Shown in pieces: positions 15,931-25,416 of a stretch of 64,000 nucleotides of DNA. The position numbers and the translations under genes are program-made. The stretch is taken from positions 78,483-142,482 of the forward strand of contig NZ_JACSQP010000003.1 in assembly GCF_014836535.1 (NCBI RefSeq), given 5' to 3'. The notes below the pieces were generated by a model. That model searched no databases. It was not told the origin of the DNA and worked only from the letters and a program-made list of their open reading frames with translations. Position 1 is the first letter of the stretch; the number at the start of each line of letters is the position of its first letter. Source of the stretch: Microbacterium pullorum. Its GTDB lineage: Bacteria; Actinomycetota; Actinomycetes; Actinomycetales; Microbacteriaceae.

Positions 15931-18729
15931 TCAGCCTCGCGGCTTCTCGACCATCTCGGTGGTCTCGATCTCGTCGCCGACCTGGATGTCGTTGAACTTG
16001 CCGAGGCCGATACCGGCTTCGTAATCCGTGCGCACCTCGGTGACGTCGTCCTTGAAGCGGCGCAGCGATTCGATCGCCAGACCGTCGGCCACCACGACAC
16101 CGTCGCGGATGACGCGGGCCTTGGCGTTGCGCGTGATCGTTCCCGACCGCACGATGACACCGGCGATGTTGCCGAACTTCGAGGAGCGGAACACCTCGCG
16201 GATCTCGGCGACGCCCGACTGGACCTCTTCGTACTCCGGCTTGAGCAGGCCCTTGAGCGACTGCTCGACATCGTCGATCGCGTTGTAGATGACCGAGTAG
16301 AACCGGATGTCCACGCCTTCGCGCTGAGCACGTTCGCGTGCCTTGGCGTCGGGGCGCACGTTGAACCCGATGACGATCGCGTTGTCGATCGTCGCGAGGT
16401 TCACGTCGGACTCGGTGACGGCACCCACACCGCGGTGGATGATGCGCAGCTGCACGGAGTCGTCGACCTCGATCTTCAGCAGCGACTCCTCCAGCGCCTC
16501 CACGGCACCCGAGACGTCACCCTTGATGATGAGGTTGAGCGATTCGACCTTGCCCTCCTGCAGAGCGCGGGTGAAGTCCTCGAGCGAGATGCGCTTGCGG
16601 GCCTTGGCCAGCTGGGCGTTGCGCTCGGCCGCTTCACGCTTCTCAGCGATCTGGCGGGCGAGGCGGTCCTCTTCGGTCACGATGAACGTGTCACCGGCGC
16701 GGGGCACGGAGTTCAGACCCTGCACCTGCACGGGGCGGGACGGGTAGGCCTCTTCGACCGCATCGCCGTTCTCGTCAGACATGGCGCGCACTCGACCGTA
16801 GGCGGTGCCGGCGACGATCGCGTCGCCGACGCGCAGCGTTCCGGACTGGATGAGCACCGTGGCCACCGAGCCGCGGCCCTTGTCGAGCTTGGCTTCGATC
16901 GCGACACCACGGGCGGCCTTGTTCGGGTTCGCCGTGAGGTCGAGTCCCGCGTCGGCCGTCAGCAGCACGGCATCCAGGAGTTCCTGGATGTTGGTGCCCT
17001 GGCGAGCGGAGACGTCGACGAACATGACGTCGCCGCCGTACTCCTCGGCGACCAGGCCGTACTCGGTCAGCTGCTGGCGCACCTTGGCCGGGTTGGCGTC
17101 GGGCTTGTCGACCTTGTTCACAGCCACGACGATCGGCACGTTCGCCGCCTGTGCGTGGTTCAGCGCCTCCACCGTCTGGGGCATGATGCCGTCGTCGGCC
17201 GCGACCACGAGGATCGCGAGGTCGGTGACCTGCGCACCACGGGCACGCATGGCGGTGAACGCCTCGTGACCGGGGGTGTCGATGAACGTGATCGCCCGCT
17301 CGATGCCCTCATGCTCGGTCCACACCTGGTACGCACCGATGTGCTGCGTGATGCCACCGGCCTCGCCGGCGACCACGTTGGTCTGACGGATCGCGTCGAG
17401 CAGTCGCGTCTTACCGTGGTCGACGTGGCCCATGACGGTCACGACGGGCGGACGGATCTCGAGGTCGTCTTCGCTCTCGGCCTCGAGCTCTGCCTCGAGG
17501 TCCAGACCGAAGCCCTCCAGGAGCTCCTTGTCCTCGTCCTCGGGCGAGACCATCTGGATCTTGTAGCCCAGCTCCTCGCCGAGCACCTCGAAGGTCGCCT
17601 CATCCAGCGACTCCGTGGCCGTGGCCATCTCACCGAGGTTGAACAGAATCGTCACGAGCGTGCCGGGCTGCACCGTGTAGCCGGTGATGGCCTCGATCTT
17701 GTCGGCGAAGTCGGCGATCGACGCGCCGCGGCGCATGCGGATGATCTCGCCGTTACCGCGCGAGACGTTGACGCCGCCGACGACCGGCGCCGACCGCATC
17801 TCGAATTCCTGCCGCTTCGCCCGCCGCGACTTGCGCTGCTTGGACTTGCCGCCACCCTTGCCGAAGGCACCTGCGGTACCACCGCCGGGCCCACGACCAC
17901 GGCCACCGCCGCCGCCGGGACGACCGGCGAAACCACCCGCGGGCGGACCACCGGGACGCTGGAACCCACCGGGGGCACCACCGGGACGGCCGGGACCGCC
18001 GGGACGCTGCTGGAACGGGGCGCCGGGACGGCCACCGCCACCGGGGCGACCTGCGCCACCGGGGCGCGGGGCACCCGGACGCGGGGCGCCGGGACGCGGC
18101 GCCTGCGGACGCGGGATGTTGCCGGGGGTGGGACGCTGCCCCATGCCCTGCGCCGAGGCGAAGGGGTTGTTGCCGGGGCGCGGGCCGGCGGGACGCTGAC
18201 CCATGCCCTGCGCCGAAGCGAAGGGGTTGTTGCCGGGGCGCGGCGCGCCGCCCGGACGCGGGGCGCCGGGGGTGGGAGCGCCGGTGCCGCCCTCAGCGGA
18301 CGGGGGCGTCTCGGTCTTGGCTGCGTCGGGCTTGGCCGCTTCGGGCTGAGCCGGCGCCGGCGCTGCCGGAGTGGCGGCTGCTGCCGGAGTGGCGGCGGCC
18401 GGTGCCGCAGGTGCGGCCGGAGCGGGAGCCGGAGCCGGGGCGGGCTTGGCGGCACCCGGGGTCGGGGTCGAGGCCGCGGGGGCGCTCGGCGCTGCGGGGC
18501 GCGCCGGACCGGGGCGACCCGGACGAGCGGAGGTGCCCTGTGCCGGGGTGTTCCCTGCGGGCTTCGCACCGTCGGCCTGCAGGGCCTGACGGAGCTTGCG
18601 AGCCACGGGGGGCTCGATGGTCGAGGAAGGGCTCTTGACGAATTCGCCGAGCTCCTTCAGCTTCGCAAGGGCGACCTTGCTGTCTACGCCGAGTTCGGAA
18701 GCGATCTCGTGCACGCGTGGTTTTGCCAC
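15931..18729 (-). CDS. infB: Translation initiation factor IF-2
   Basis: 932 residues. The N-terminal IF2_N winged helix begins [23 protein letters not shown]. Then comes a long Pro/Gly/Ala-rich spacer (about residues 55-300), ending in a basic RRAKRQEF block. The GTPase domain has G1 GHVDHGKT (about 432-439), DTPGHEAF and [10 protein letters not shown], followed by IF-2 domains II-IV. The spacer contains a 60-bp in-frame tandem duplication. The GTG start and its AGGAG sit beside a hairpin that can hide the ribosome-binding site. IF-2 brings fMet-tRNA to the 30S subunit. Confidence 0.96.
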   Translation of the reverse strand: MAKPRVHEIASELGVDSKVALAKLKELGEFVKSPSSTIEPPVARKLRQALQADGAKPAGNTPAQGTSARPGRPGPARPAAPSAPAASTPTPGAAKPAPAPAPAPAAPAAPAAATPAAAATPAAPAPAQPEAAKPDAAKTETPPSAEGGTGAPTPGAPRPGGAPRPGNNPFASAQGMGQRPAGPRPGNNPFASAQGMGQRPTPGNIPRPQAPRPGAPRPGAPRPGGAGRPGGGGRPGAPFQQRPGGPGRPGGAPGGFQRPGGPPAGGFAGRPGGGGGRGRGPGGGTAGAFGKGGGKSKQRKSRRAKRQEFEMRSAPVVGGVNVSRGNGEIIRMRRGASIADFADKIEAITGYTVQPGTLVTILFNLGEMATATESLDEATFEVLGEELGYKIQMVSPEDEDKELLEGFGLDLEAELEAESEDDLEIRPPVVTVMGHVDHGKTRLLDAIRQTNVVAGEAGGITQHIGAYQVWTEHEGIERAITFIDTPGHEAFTAMRARGAQVTDLAILVVAADDGIMPQTVEALNHAQAANVPIVVAVNKVDKPDANPAKVRQQLTEYGLVAEEYGGDVMFVDVSARQGTNIQELLDAVLLTADAGLDLTANPNKAARGVAIEAKLDKGRGSVATVLIQSGTLRVGDAIVAGTAYGRVRAMSDENGDAVEEAYPSRPVQVQGLNSVPRAGDTFIVTEEDRLARQIAEKREAAERNAQLAKARKRISLEDFTRALQEGKVESLNLIIKGDVSGAVEALEESLLKIEVDDSVQLRIIHRGVGAVTESDVNLATIDNAIVIGFNVRPDAKARERAQREGVDIRFYSVIYNAIDDVEQSLKGLLKPEYEEVQSGVAEIREVFRSSKFGNIAGVIVRSGTITRNAKARVIRDGVVVADGLAIESLRRFKDDVTEVRTDYEAGIGLGKFNDIQVGDEIETTEMVEKPRG
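18131..18241 (-). repeat. 60-bp tandem duplication in the infB spacer
   Basis: 18131-18181 and 18191-18241 are near-identical at 60-bp spacing. Both encode [17 protein letters not shown] in the disordered linker; the change is in frame and adds 20 residues. Confidence 0.75.
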
Positions 18730-18733
18730 AATT

Positions 18734-18764
18734 CTCCTGTCTGAAGGTCTGCCCCAGACAGGAG
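18734..18764 (-). promoter_or_regulatory. Hairpin that sequesters the infB Shine-Dalgarno sequence
   Basis: Perfect 10-bp inverted repeat: CTCCTGTCTG on the transcript's 5' side and CAGACAGGAG next to the infB start, with an 11-nt loop. The AGGAG in the 3' arm is the ribosome-binding site of the GTG at 18729, so folding would block initiation. Confidence 0.5.
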
Positions 18765-18823
18765 CAGACCACTAGTTGCGGACGGGTCTCATTTCGAGCC
18801 GTTCACTTTGAGTCCATAGCCGT

Positions 18824-19075
18824 TCAGCCGTTTCGCTGGAAGTGGTTCTGAAGGGACAACGTGTCAAGCGGACTCGACACGCGCAATGCTCGCCCGAAGG
18901 CACGGCGCCGGATGGCGGCATCCACACACTCATGCGTCGCGTGCACCCACGCGCCCCGTCCCGGCATCGCCGCCCGCTCATCTACGACGAGCTGCGTGTC
19001 GAAGGCCACGACTCTGGTGAGGGTGGCCCGGGGGGCACGTGCGCGGCACCCCACGCATGTTCGAACGGGTTCCAT
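18824..19075 (-). CDS. ylxR: YlxR-family (DUF448) RNA-binding protein
   Basis: 83 residues. The YlxR signature RTCVGCR is at residues 5-11, followed by RVVAFD, GRGAWVH and an RRAFGRALR basic patch. The family is small, nucleic-acid-binding and almost always lies between nusA and infB, as here. Recent work links it to RNase P and to transcription, but its role in this organism is unknown. The ATG at 19075 has GGAGGGGG nearby. The upstream open frame is a shadow of nusA. Confidence 0.88.
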   Translation of the reverse strand: MEPVRTCVGCRARAPRATLTRVVAFDTQLVVDERAAMPGRGAWVHATHECVDAAIRRRAFGRALRVSSPLDTLSLQNHFQRNG

Positions 19076-19128
19076 CCTACCCCCTCCCGCATCCCGGGCG
19101 GATGCCACCCCGAGGCGAGCCTCGGGGA

Positions 19129-20118
19129 TCAGCCCTCCTCCAGGATGCTGTCGGGCTGGATGTCGATCTTCGCGCCGGTGAGCTTGGCGGCCAGGCGGGC
19201 GTTCTGCCCTTCCTTGCCGATCGCCAGCGACAGCTGGTAGTCGGGGACGAGGGCGCGCACGGCCTTGGTGGTGGCGTCGAGGATGAAGCTCGAGGTGACC
19301 TTCGCCGGCGACAGGGCGTTCGCGACGAACGCGGCGAGCTCGGGGTTGTAGTCGACGATGTCGATCTTCTCGCCGCCGAGCTCCTCGGTCACCGCACGCA
19401 CGCGACGGCCGAGTTCGCCGATGCACGCTCCCTTGGCGTTGATCGACGGGTCGGTGGCCATGACGGCGACCTTGCTGCGGTGTCCGGCCTCGCGGGCGAG
19501 GGAGACGATCTCGACCAGCCCCGACGCGATCTCGGGGACCTCGAGGGCGAAGAGTTTGCGCACGAGCCCGGGGTGGGTGCGCGACACGGTGATCTGCGGG
19601 CCCTTCAGACCCTTGGAGACACTGGTGACATACACGCGCAGCCGCGAACCGTGCGGGTAGGTCTCCCCCGCCACCTGCTCTTCGGGGGGCAGGATCGCCT
19701 CGACGGTGCCGAGGTCGACGTGCACCATGCGGGGGTTGGGGCCCTGCTGCACGACGCCGGCGACGATGTCGCCCTCCTTGCCGCGGAACTCCCCCAGCAC
19801 AGCGTCGTCGGCGATGTCGCGCAGTCGCTGGCCGATGACCTGCTTGGCGGCGAACGCGCCGATGCGACCGAAGTCCTCGGGGGTGGTCTCCTCTTCGCCG
19901 ATGACGGCGCCCTCGTCGTCCAGCAGCGGCACGAAGATGGCCACATGACCGGTCTTGCGGTCGAGCTCGACCCGAGTGCCGTCGGGCAGCTCGCCGCTCG
20001 GGGAGGTGTGCTTGCCGTAGGCAGTGAGGATCGCCTGCTCGATGATCGCGACGAGTTCGTCGAAGGGGATCTCCTTCTCGCGCTCGATCGTCTTCAACAG
20101 TCCGAGATCGATGTCCAC
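19129..20118 (-). CDS. nusA: Transcription termination/antitermination factor NusA
   Basis: 329 residues: an N-terminal RNA-polymerase-binding domain (LLKTIEREKEIPFDELV), an S1 domain (GDIVAGVVQQGPNPRMVHVDLG), and two KH domains (SRTHPGLVRKLFALEVPEI and CIGELGRRVRAV, then SLAIGKEGQNARLAAKLTG). It lacks the acidic C-terminal repeats of E. coli NusA, as expected in actinobacteria. The GTG at 20118 follows GGGAGGA. It heads nusA-ylxR-infB-rbfA. rimP, which commonly precedes nusA, is absent here. Confidence 0.94.
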   Translation of the reverse strand: MDIDLGLLKTIEREKEIPFDELVAIIEQAILTAYGKHTSPSGELPDGTRVELDRKTGHVAIFVPLLDDEGAVIGEEETTPEDFGRIGAFAAKQVIGQRLRDIADDAVLGEFRGKEGDIVAGVVQQGPNPRMVHVDLGTVEAILPPEEQVAGETYPHGSRLRVYVTSVSKGLKGPQITVSRTHPGLVRKLFALEVPEIASGLVEIVSLAREAGHRSKVAVMATDPSINAKGACIGELGRRVRAVTEELGGEKIDIVDYNPELAAFVANALSPAKVTSSFILDATTKAVRALVPDYQLSLAIGKEGQNARLAAKLTGAKIDIQPDSILEEG

Positions 20119-20215
20119 GGTGTCCTCCCTATTCAGCTCTGTCGCGGTGCGCGAGTGGCGCGACCGCATCTCGTATACGTTACCGGATGCCGCCGGGGCG
20201 ACCTGGGAGCCCGCC

Positions 20216-22075
20216 TCACCCGGGGCAGGTGTCGAACAGCCGATCGGCGCGCTGCGCACCCTCGGCGGTGTCGATGTCCGCCTCGAGCACGGTCTCGCTC
20301 CATTGCAGCATGAGCGGCAGCACCTCCGAGCGGGGCTGCACGATCTGCTGGTGACGTGCCCCCGGCACCACCCACGAGAAGACGCGTTCCCCGCTGTCGC
20401 ACAGCTGTGACACGAGACGGCGCTGCAGCACGGTCGGCAGCACCTCGTCCTCGGAACCCCAGCCGACGAAGATGGGCGTGCCCCACGGCCCTTCGGGCAC
20501 GTTCTCTGCCAGACGTGCGCCCAGCGCCCCCGTCGTCAGGTCCGACACCGCGATCGGCTCGTCCTCCGAGAGCCCGAGGGCGGTGAGGGCGGACACGACG
20601 ACACCCGGTTCGCTCAGGCAGCGCTGCGCCATCTCGCGCACGACCTGCCGCGCACCCGAGGCGACGTAGTCCTCGATGTTCACGTCGGCATATGTGTCGG
20701 CGTACGGCACCAGCACCCACGAGACCATGACGGTCAGCAGGGCACCCGCACCGCCGGGGGCGGCGAGCTCTTCGGCGAGGGCGAGCGGGTCGGCGGCGGG
20801 GGCGAGCAGCGCCGTGCCGCGCACGTCCACGCCGGGTGCGTAGTCGGGAGCGATCTGCGTGGTCCACAGCGCCGCATGGCCGCCCTGCGAGTGCCCCCAC
20901 ACGAGCGTCCGGGGCGACAAGGTGAGGTCGTCGAACTCTCCCGCCGCCAGTACCGCGTCCAGCGCCGAGCGCGCCTCGCCGCGCCCGATCAGGTAGGGGA
21001 AGTCCCCGGGGGCGCCCTGACCGGTGTAGTCGGGGGCCACGACCACCCAGCCGTTGGCGACGGCGCGGTCGACGTCGGGGATGGCCCACCGGGTCGCGGT
21101 GCCGCCGGCGAGGCTCGGCGCGCAGCCGCGCGCCACACCGGTCGTGCCGTGGTTCCAGATGACGACGGGGCGAGGCTCGTCCGATGGCTCGTCGGGGACG
21201 ATCACGAGGGCGCTCGCCACGGCGGGGTCCCCGATGCTGGACCGCGTCGTGTAGAGCATGCGGCGCACGGTGGCCCCTGCCGGCGCGGCCCCCTGATACG
21301 CGTCCGAGCGGATCAGCCGGCCGTGCCCGTCGGGCACCTCAGCCGGCGGATCGTAGAACGCGTCCACGACCGGGGCGCCGTCTGCGAGCCAGCCGTTGAG
21401 CCAGGAGCCGCCGGCGGCCGTGACCACCAGCAGGAGCGCGACGGCGTAGCGGCCGGCAGCGGCCCACCCGCGGCGCGCGCGGCTGAGCGGCTCCGGCGCC
21501 GGCGCGGCATCCGTCCTCGTTCCGGCGACGATCGCGCGGATGCCGCGGGTGATGAGACTCACGCCGAAAACGACCGTGCGCGCACCGAACAGCACCGCCA
21601 CCACCAGCACGCTGACATCGGGCCAGGTCAGCGCCAGAACGCCGAACACGATCTGCGCGCCGCCCCACGCCAGGTTCAGCGTGCGTTGGCTGATGGTGCC
21701 GCGCAGCACCGCGTCGCCGATCGAGGCGACGCCGGCGATGATCAGCAGCACGGCGAGCGCGCTCGGAAGCAGGTCCAGCCGAGGGCCGAACCAGATCGCC
21801 ACCGCGAGACCGCCGACGATCCACGCGATGCCGAAAGCACGGTTCCATCGCCGGGAGCCGCGGGGGGAGAGCAGTTCCGCGATGCCGGCGACCACGGCGC
21901 TGACGCCGATGTAGACGGCCAGGAGCAGGAGCGAGGTGAGCGGGCGGAACACGATGAGCAGGCCCAGCGCGACGACGACGACACCGATGACCAGCAGCGC
22001 GGGAGCGGGGGCCTGGACGATGAGTCGTGGCAGCGACGCCCAGCGGGCACGCCATCCGCGATCTCGGCTGTTCAC
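20216..22075 (-). CDS. Membrane protein: DUF308/HdeD-like domain fused to a secretory-lipase-type hydrolase
   Basis: 619 residues. Residues 20-185 form six membrane spans with the repeated pattern of DUF308/HdeD proteins. A seventh span is at 209-226. The rest is an extracytoplasmic alpha/beta hydrolase resembling secretory lipases: oxyanion region WNHGTTG, then nucleophile Ser396 in WGHSQGGHA, then late Asp (GSEDEV) and His (GARHQQ) motifs. A lipid or ester substrate at the outer membrane face is inferred. GTG at 22075 lies six bases after TACGAT. It separates nusA from proS. Confidence 0.78.
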   Translation of the reverse strand: MNSRDRGWRARWASLPRLIVQAPAPALLVIGVVVVALGLLIVFRPLTSLLLLAVYIGVSAVVAGIAELLSPRGSRRWNRAFGIAWIVGGLAVAIWFGPRLDLLPSALAVLLIIAGVASIGDAVLRGTISQRTLNLAWGGAQIVFGVLALTWPDVSVLVVAVLFGARTVVFGVSLITRGIRAIVAGTRTDAAPAPEPLSRARRGWAAAGRYAVALLLVVTAAGGSWLNGWLADGAPVVDAFYDPPAEVPDGHGRLIRSDAYQGAAPAGATVRRMLYTTRSSIGDPAVASALVIVPDEPSDEPRPVVIWNHGTTGVARGCAPSLAGGTATRWAIPDVDRAVANGWVVVAPDYTGQGAPGDFPYLIGRGEARSALDAVLAAGEFDDLTLSPRTLVWGHSQGGHAALWTTQIAPDYAPGVDVRGTALLAPAADPLALAEELAAPGGAGALLTVMVSWVLVPYADTYADVNIEDYVASGARQVVREMAQRCLSEPGVVVSALTALGLSEDEPIAVSDLTTGALGARLAENVPEGPWGTPIFVGWGSEDEVLPTVLQRRLVSQLCDSGERVFSWVVPGARHQQIVQPRSEVLPLMLQWSETVLEADIDTAEGAQRADRLFDTCPG

Positions 22076-22081
22076 TCCGGA

Positions 22082-22126
22082 ATCGTACCCGCGGGCACCT
22101 TCGCGAACCCTGCGTGCGCCTAGGCT
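22082..22126. promoter_or_regulatory. Back-to-back leaderless-type promoters
   Basis: TACGAT (22082-22087, minus) and TAGGCT (22121-22126, plus) each lie exactly six bases from the GTG of the lipase fusion and of the DUF1206 gene. The whole divergent region is only 57 bp, so the two -35 regions must overlap. Confidence 0.45.
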
Positions 22127-22132
22127 GGGCGC

Positions 22133-22954
22133 GTGACCGAAGCCCCGCCACGGCGCGCCGCCCGCGAGATCGCCGACAACCCGGCGGCCCGGCTGGGCGC
22201 TCGTGCCGGCTACGCCGCCAACGGCGTCGTACATGCCCTGATCGGTGTCATCGCACTGGTGATCGCGTTCGGCGGCGACGGCGAGGGCGATCAGGCCGGC
22301 GCGCTCAAGGCGATCGCGGGCGCCCCGCTGGGGTTCGCCGCCCTCTGGCTGCTCGCGATCGCACTGTGGGCGCTGGGCACGTGGCACCTGGCGGAGGGCA
22401 TGCTCACCCGCGATCGCGAAGGCGACCTCAAGGGCGCGGCGAAGAAATGGGGCCGGCGCACCTCGGAGTGGGGTCAGGCAGTCGCCTTCATCGCCGTGGG
22501 ATCGATCGCCGCCGCCGTCGCCCTGGGCGCCCGCCCCGACGCTGAATCCACTGCGGAGGACGCCAGTCGGGGCGCGTTGGCTGTGCCCGGCGGCAGCGTC
22601 GTGCTGGGCCTCGTGGGGCTCGGCGTGGCGATCGGCGGCGTCTCATTCGTCGTGATGGGGTTCCTCCGCAGCTTCCGCAAGAAGATGGACATCCCGCACT
22701 CGCCGCTGGGCCACGCCGTCACGGCGCTCGGCGTGGTGGGCTTCATCGCCAAGGGTGCGGCGCTGCTCATCGTCGGCATCCTGCTGCTGATCGCCGCCGT
22801 GACGATCGACGCGTCGGCGGCCGGTGGCATCGACGGCGCGCTCGACGCGCTGCGCGAGATGGTGTTCGGTCAGCTGCTCGTCGCCGCCGTGGGCATCGGC
22901 TTCATCGCCTACGGCGTGTTCTGCGCGTTCCGCGCCCGGTACGCCTCGCTCTGA
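22133..22954 (+). CDS. DUF1206 integral membrane protein
   Basis: 273 residues with six membrane spans arranged as three repeats of a two-helix unit. Each repeat opens with a Gly-rich segment such as ARAGYAANGVVHALIGV, GQAVAFIAVGSIA or VTALGVVGFIAKGAALLIVG. This is the DUF1206 architecture, common in actinobacteria and without a known function. The GTG follows TAGGCT by six bases. It faces away from the lipase fusion and converges on proS with 16 bp between stops. Confidence 0.82.
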   Translation: MTEAPPRRAAREIADNPAARLGARAGYAANGVVHALIGVIALVIAFGGDGEGDQAGALKAIAGAPLGFAALWLLAIALWALGTWHLAEGMLTRDREGDLKGAAKKWGRRTSEWGQAVAFIAVGSIAAAVALGARPDAESTAEDASRGALAVPGGSVVLGLVGLGVAIGGVSFVVMGFLRSFRKKMDIPHSPLGHAVTALGVVGFIAKGAALLIVGILLLIAAVTIDASAAGGIDGALDALREMVFGQLLVAAVGIGFIAYGVFCAFRARYASL

Positions 22955-22970
22955 GACGCACCGGACGCCG

Positions 22971-24728
22971 TCAGCGGCGGCGCAGCTGTTCGATCGCGTC
23001 GGTGGCGGCGACGACCTCGCGCTCACCGGTGCGGCGGTCCCACAGCTCCACCTGGCCGTCGGCGGCGCCGCGGCCCACGATCACGATCTGCGGCACGCCC
23101 ACGAGCTCGGCGTCGCCGAACTTCACTCCCGGCGACACCTTGGGACGGTCGTCGTAGAGCACGTCGAACCCGGCGGCCTCGAGGTCGGCCGACACCTTCT
23201 CGGCGAGCTCGAACGCCGCGGCATCCCGTCCGGTGGCCACGACGTGCACGTCGAACGGCGCGACGGATACCGGCCAGATGAGGCCCTTCGCGTCGTTGTT
23301 GAGCTCGGCGATGATCGCGAGGATGCGGGTGATGCCGATGCCGTAGGAACCCATCGTGACGGTGACGAGCTTGCCGTTCTCGTCGAGGACCTTGAGCCCC
23401 AGCGCCTCGGCGTACTTGCGGCCGAGCTGGAACACGTGCCCGATCTCCATGCCACGGGCCAGCTCCACGGGGCCCGAGCCGTCGGGGGCGGGGTCGCCCG
23501 CGCGCACGGTGGCGACCTCGACGAAACCGTCGGCGGTGAAGTCGCGGCCGGCGACGAGCCGGGCGACGTGCTTCTGGTCGATGTTGGCGCCGGTGATCCA
23601 CGACGTGCCGTCGACCACGCGGGGATCCAGGAAATAGCGGATGCCGGTGGCCGACTCCTCGCCGAGGATCGGGCCCTTCTCGGACCACGGGCCGATGTAG
23701 CCCTTCACCAGCAGCGGATTCGCGGCGAAGTCGGCCTCGGTGGCGGGCTCCACGGCGGCGGGGGCGAAGGCCACTTCGACGCGCTTGTCGTCGATGTCGC
23801 GGTCGCCGGGAAGGCCCACGACCACCAGCTCCCGCGTGCCGTCGAGGTGGGTGAGGGCGAGGACGACGTTCTTGAGCGTGTCGGCGGCGGTGTACTCGCC
23901 GTCGAGGTGGGTGTTGCAGTGCGCCACGAGCGTGTCGATGGTGGGCGTGTTCGGCGAGTCGAAGACCACCGGGGCCGGCAGAGCGTCGAACGGGATCGGG
24001 GCGGGGACGACCGTGGTGAACGCTTCGACGTTGGCGGCGTACCCGCCGGCCGAGCGGACGAAGGTGTCCTCCCCGACCGGGGTCGGGTGCAGGAACTCCT
24101 CCGAGCGGGATCCGCCCATCGCGCCGGCATCCGCCTGCACGATGACGTACTCGAGCCCGAGCCGCTGGAAGATGCGCTCGTACGCGTCGCGCTGCGCCTC
24201 GTAGGAGGCATCCAGGCCCTCGTCGGTGTAGTCGAACGAGTAGGCGTCCTTCATCGTGAACTCGCGGCCGCGCAGCAGGCCCGCGCGGGGGCGCGCCTCA
24301 TCGCGGTACTTGTCCTGGATCTGGTAGATCGACAGCGGCAGGTCCTTGTACGACGAGTACAGGTCCTTCACCAGCAGGGTGAAGACCTCTTCGTGCGTGG
24401 GCGCGAGCAGGTAGTCGGCGCCCTTGCGGTCCTGCAGGCGGAAGAGGGCGTCGCCGTATTCCTCCCAGCGGCCGGTGGCCTCGTAGGGCTCGCGCGGCAG
24501 CAGCGCCGGGAAGTGCACCTCGTAGGCGCCGGCGGCGGCCATCTCCTCACGCACGATCTGCTCGATCTTGCCCTTGACCCGCAGCCCGAGCGGCAGCCAG
24601 GCGAAGACGCCCGGCGCCTGACGGCGGATGTAGCCGGCGCGGACGAGCAGCCGGTGGCTCGTGACCTCCGCATCGGCGGGGTCTTCACGGAGGGTGCGGA
24701 GGAAGAAGTGCGAGAGACGGGTGACCAC
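22971..24728 (-). CDS. proS: Prolyl-tRNA synthetase
   Basis: 585 residues, the bacterial-type class II enzyme. Motif 1 and N-terminal core: [30 protein letters not shown]. Motif 2 region: [25 protein letters not shown]. An editing (INS) domain lies at about residues 225-400. Motif 3 is SYGIGITR, followed by the anticodon-binding domain. The start is taken as GTG 24728 (reading VVTRLSHFF); a TTG at 24737 is also open. TAGACT lies eight bases before the GTG. Confidence 0.94.
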   Translation of the reverse strand: MVTRLSHFFLRTLREDPADAEVTSHRLLVRAGYIRRQAPGVFAWLPLGLRVKGKIEQIVREEMAAAGAYEVHFPALLPREPYEATGRWEEYGDALFRLQDRKGADYLLAPTHEEVFTLLVKDLYSSYKDLPLSIYQIQDKYRDEARPRAGLLRGREFTMKDAYSFDYTDEGLDASYEAQRDAYERIFQRLGLEYVIVQADAGAMGGSRSEEFLHPTPVGEDTFVRSAGGYAANVEAFTTVVPAPIPFDALPAPVVFDSPNTPTIDTLVAHCNTHLDGEYTAADTLKNVVLALTHLDGTRELVVVGLPGDRDIDDKRVEVAFAPAAVEPATEADFAANPLLVKGYIGPWSEKGPILGEESATGIRYFLDPRVVDGTSWITGANIDQKHVARLVAGRDFTADGFVEVATVRAGDPAPDGSGPVELARGMEIGHVFQLGRKYAEALGLKVLDENGKLVTVTMGSYGIGITRILAIIAELNNDAKGLIWPVSVAPFDVHVVATGRDAAAFELAEKVSADLEAAGFDVLYDDRPKVSPGVKFGDAELVGVPQIVIVGRGAADGQVELWDRRTGEREVVAATDAIEQLRRR

Positions 24729-24736
24729 GAGGGTCA

Positions 24737-24742
24737 AGTCTA
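24737..24742 (-). promoter_or_regulatory. Possible leaderless-type -10 box (TAGACT) for proS
   Basis: TAGACT on the minus strand, eight bases before the GTG; no Shine-Dalgarno sequence is visible. Confidence 0.3.
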
Positions 24743-24804
24743 CGGATGCCGCGCGCGTTCAGCCGATTCCGCGAGCGAGGGCCCGCTCGGCCCTGCGCAC
24801 ACCG

Positions 24805-24975
24805 TCAGTTCGTGCGGGAGTATTCCGGCACGGCGACAGCGGTGAACGACGAGCAGGCACGCACATCGCAGATCGAGCACTCGGTGCCGCGGCGGTAGTG
24901 CTCGTGCGCTTCCCGGTGGTGCCCGCAGGCGCACATCTCCGACTCGGACGGAGTCGACTTCGGTGTCTTTCGCAT
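24805..24975 (-). CDS. Small zinc-ribbon-like protein
   Basis: 56 residues: a Lys/Ser/Thr-rich N-terminus, then a dense set of possible metal ligands. These are Cys15, Cys17, His19, His20, His24 and His26 in CACGHHREAHEHYRRG, then Cys33, Cys36 and Cys41. Such small Cys/His proteins recur in actinobacteria without known function. The ATG at 24975 has GAGGAAGG upstream. The frame is open as far as 25383, but that extension runs through the palindromic control region and lacks codon-usage support. It diverges from the polysaccharide cluster. Confidence 0.6.
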   Translation of the reverse strand: MRKTPKSTPSESEMCACGHHREAHEHYRRGTECSICDVRACSSFTAVAVPEYSRTN

Positions 24976-25416
24976 GTGCTGTGCCTTCCTCGGCCGACGA
25001 GGCCCCGGAGTGGATTCCCGGGCGGTCCCTGTCCTCCCAGACAGCCGCTTATTCCCATTGTGGACCTCATTGTCTGAATGTCCACCGAATGGGGGACGTA
25101 ACGCGCCGACGAACTGCCGCTGTCCCCCGTTCGGGGGACGAGAAACCGCGGAATCCCGCGGATGTCCTCCGAAGAGGGGACAGGTTTCGGCCAGTCCGTT
25201 ACGTGAGTCATCGGTAGCGTTCACACGGATGTAACACCCGGCGGCAACGCTCGAACATCGACCTCGGAGCATCAGAGCCCCGACCGGGTACCTCCCCCGA
25301 GAGGACACGACGCCGGGTGCCGGCGCGGCTCCCCCCTGCGCCGCCGGCCCCGAGTCCGTGCCCCATCCATCACCGATATCCATTCGCGCTCCCCCGACGA
25401 AAAGGCGACCATCACC
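24976..25416. other. 441-bp non-coding region between the zinc-ribbon gene and the polysaccharide cluster
   Basis: This region holds the three 42-bp-spaced palindromes (25079-25181) and a pair of TTACGT/ACGTAA words flanking them (25096-25101 and 25199-25204). The remaining 200 bp before the first glycosyltransferase show no gene and no clear terminator. A convincing -35/-10 pair was not found in either direction. Confidence 0.6.
25079..25181. promoter_or_regulatory. Three 19-bp palindromes at exactly 42-bp spacing
   Basis: Units at 25079-25097 (TGTCCACCGAATGGGGGAC), 25121-25139 (TGTCCCCCGTTCGGGGGAC) and 25163-25181 (TGTCCTCCGAAGAGGGGAC). The shared form is TGTCCNCCGN4GGGGAC. Start-to-start distances are 42 and 42 bp, four turns of B-DNA, so all sites face the same side of the helix. 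They look like operators for a dimeric regulator of the cluster or of the zinc-ribbon gene. Confidence 0.6.

Noticed and set aside
16435..18744. 769-residue antisense frame across infB
   Set aside because: Shadow of the Pro/Gly-rich spacer; no domains.
25079..25181. CRISPR-like array (repeats with 23-bp intervals)
   Set aside because: Only three repeats, each itself a palindrome, no cas genes, and 23-bp intervals are too short.
24805..25383. 192-residue protein running through the palindromes
   Set aside because: The extension beyond 24975 has no ribosome-binding site and its apparent peptide periodicity is only the 42-bp DNA repeat; the 56-residue product is preferred.
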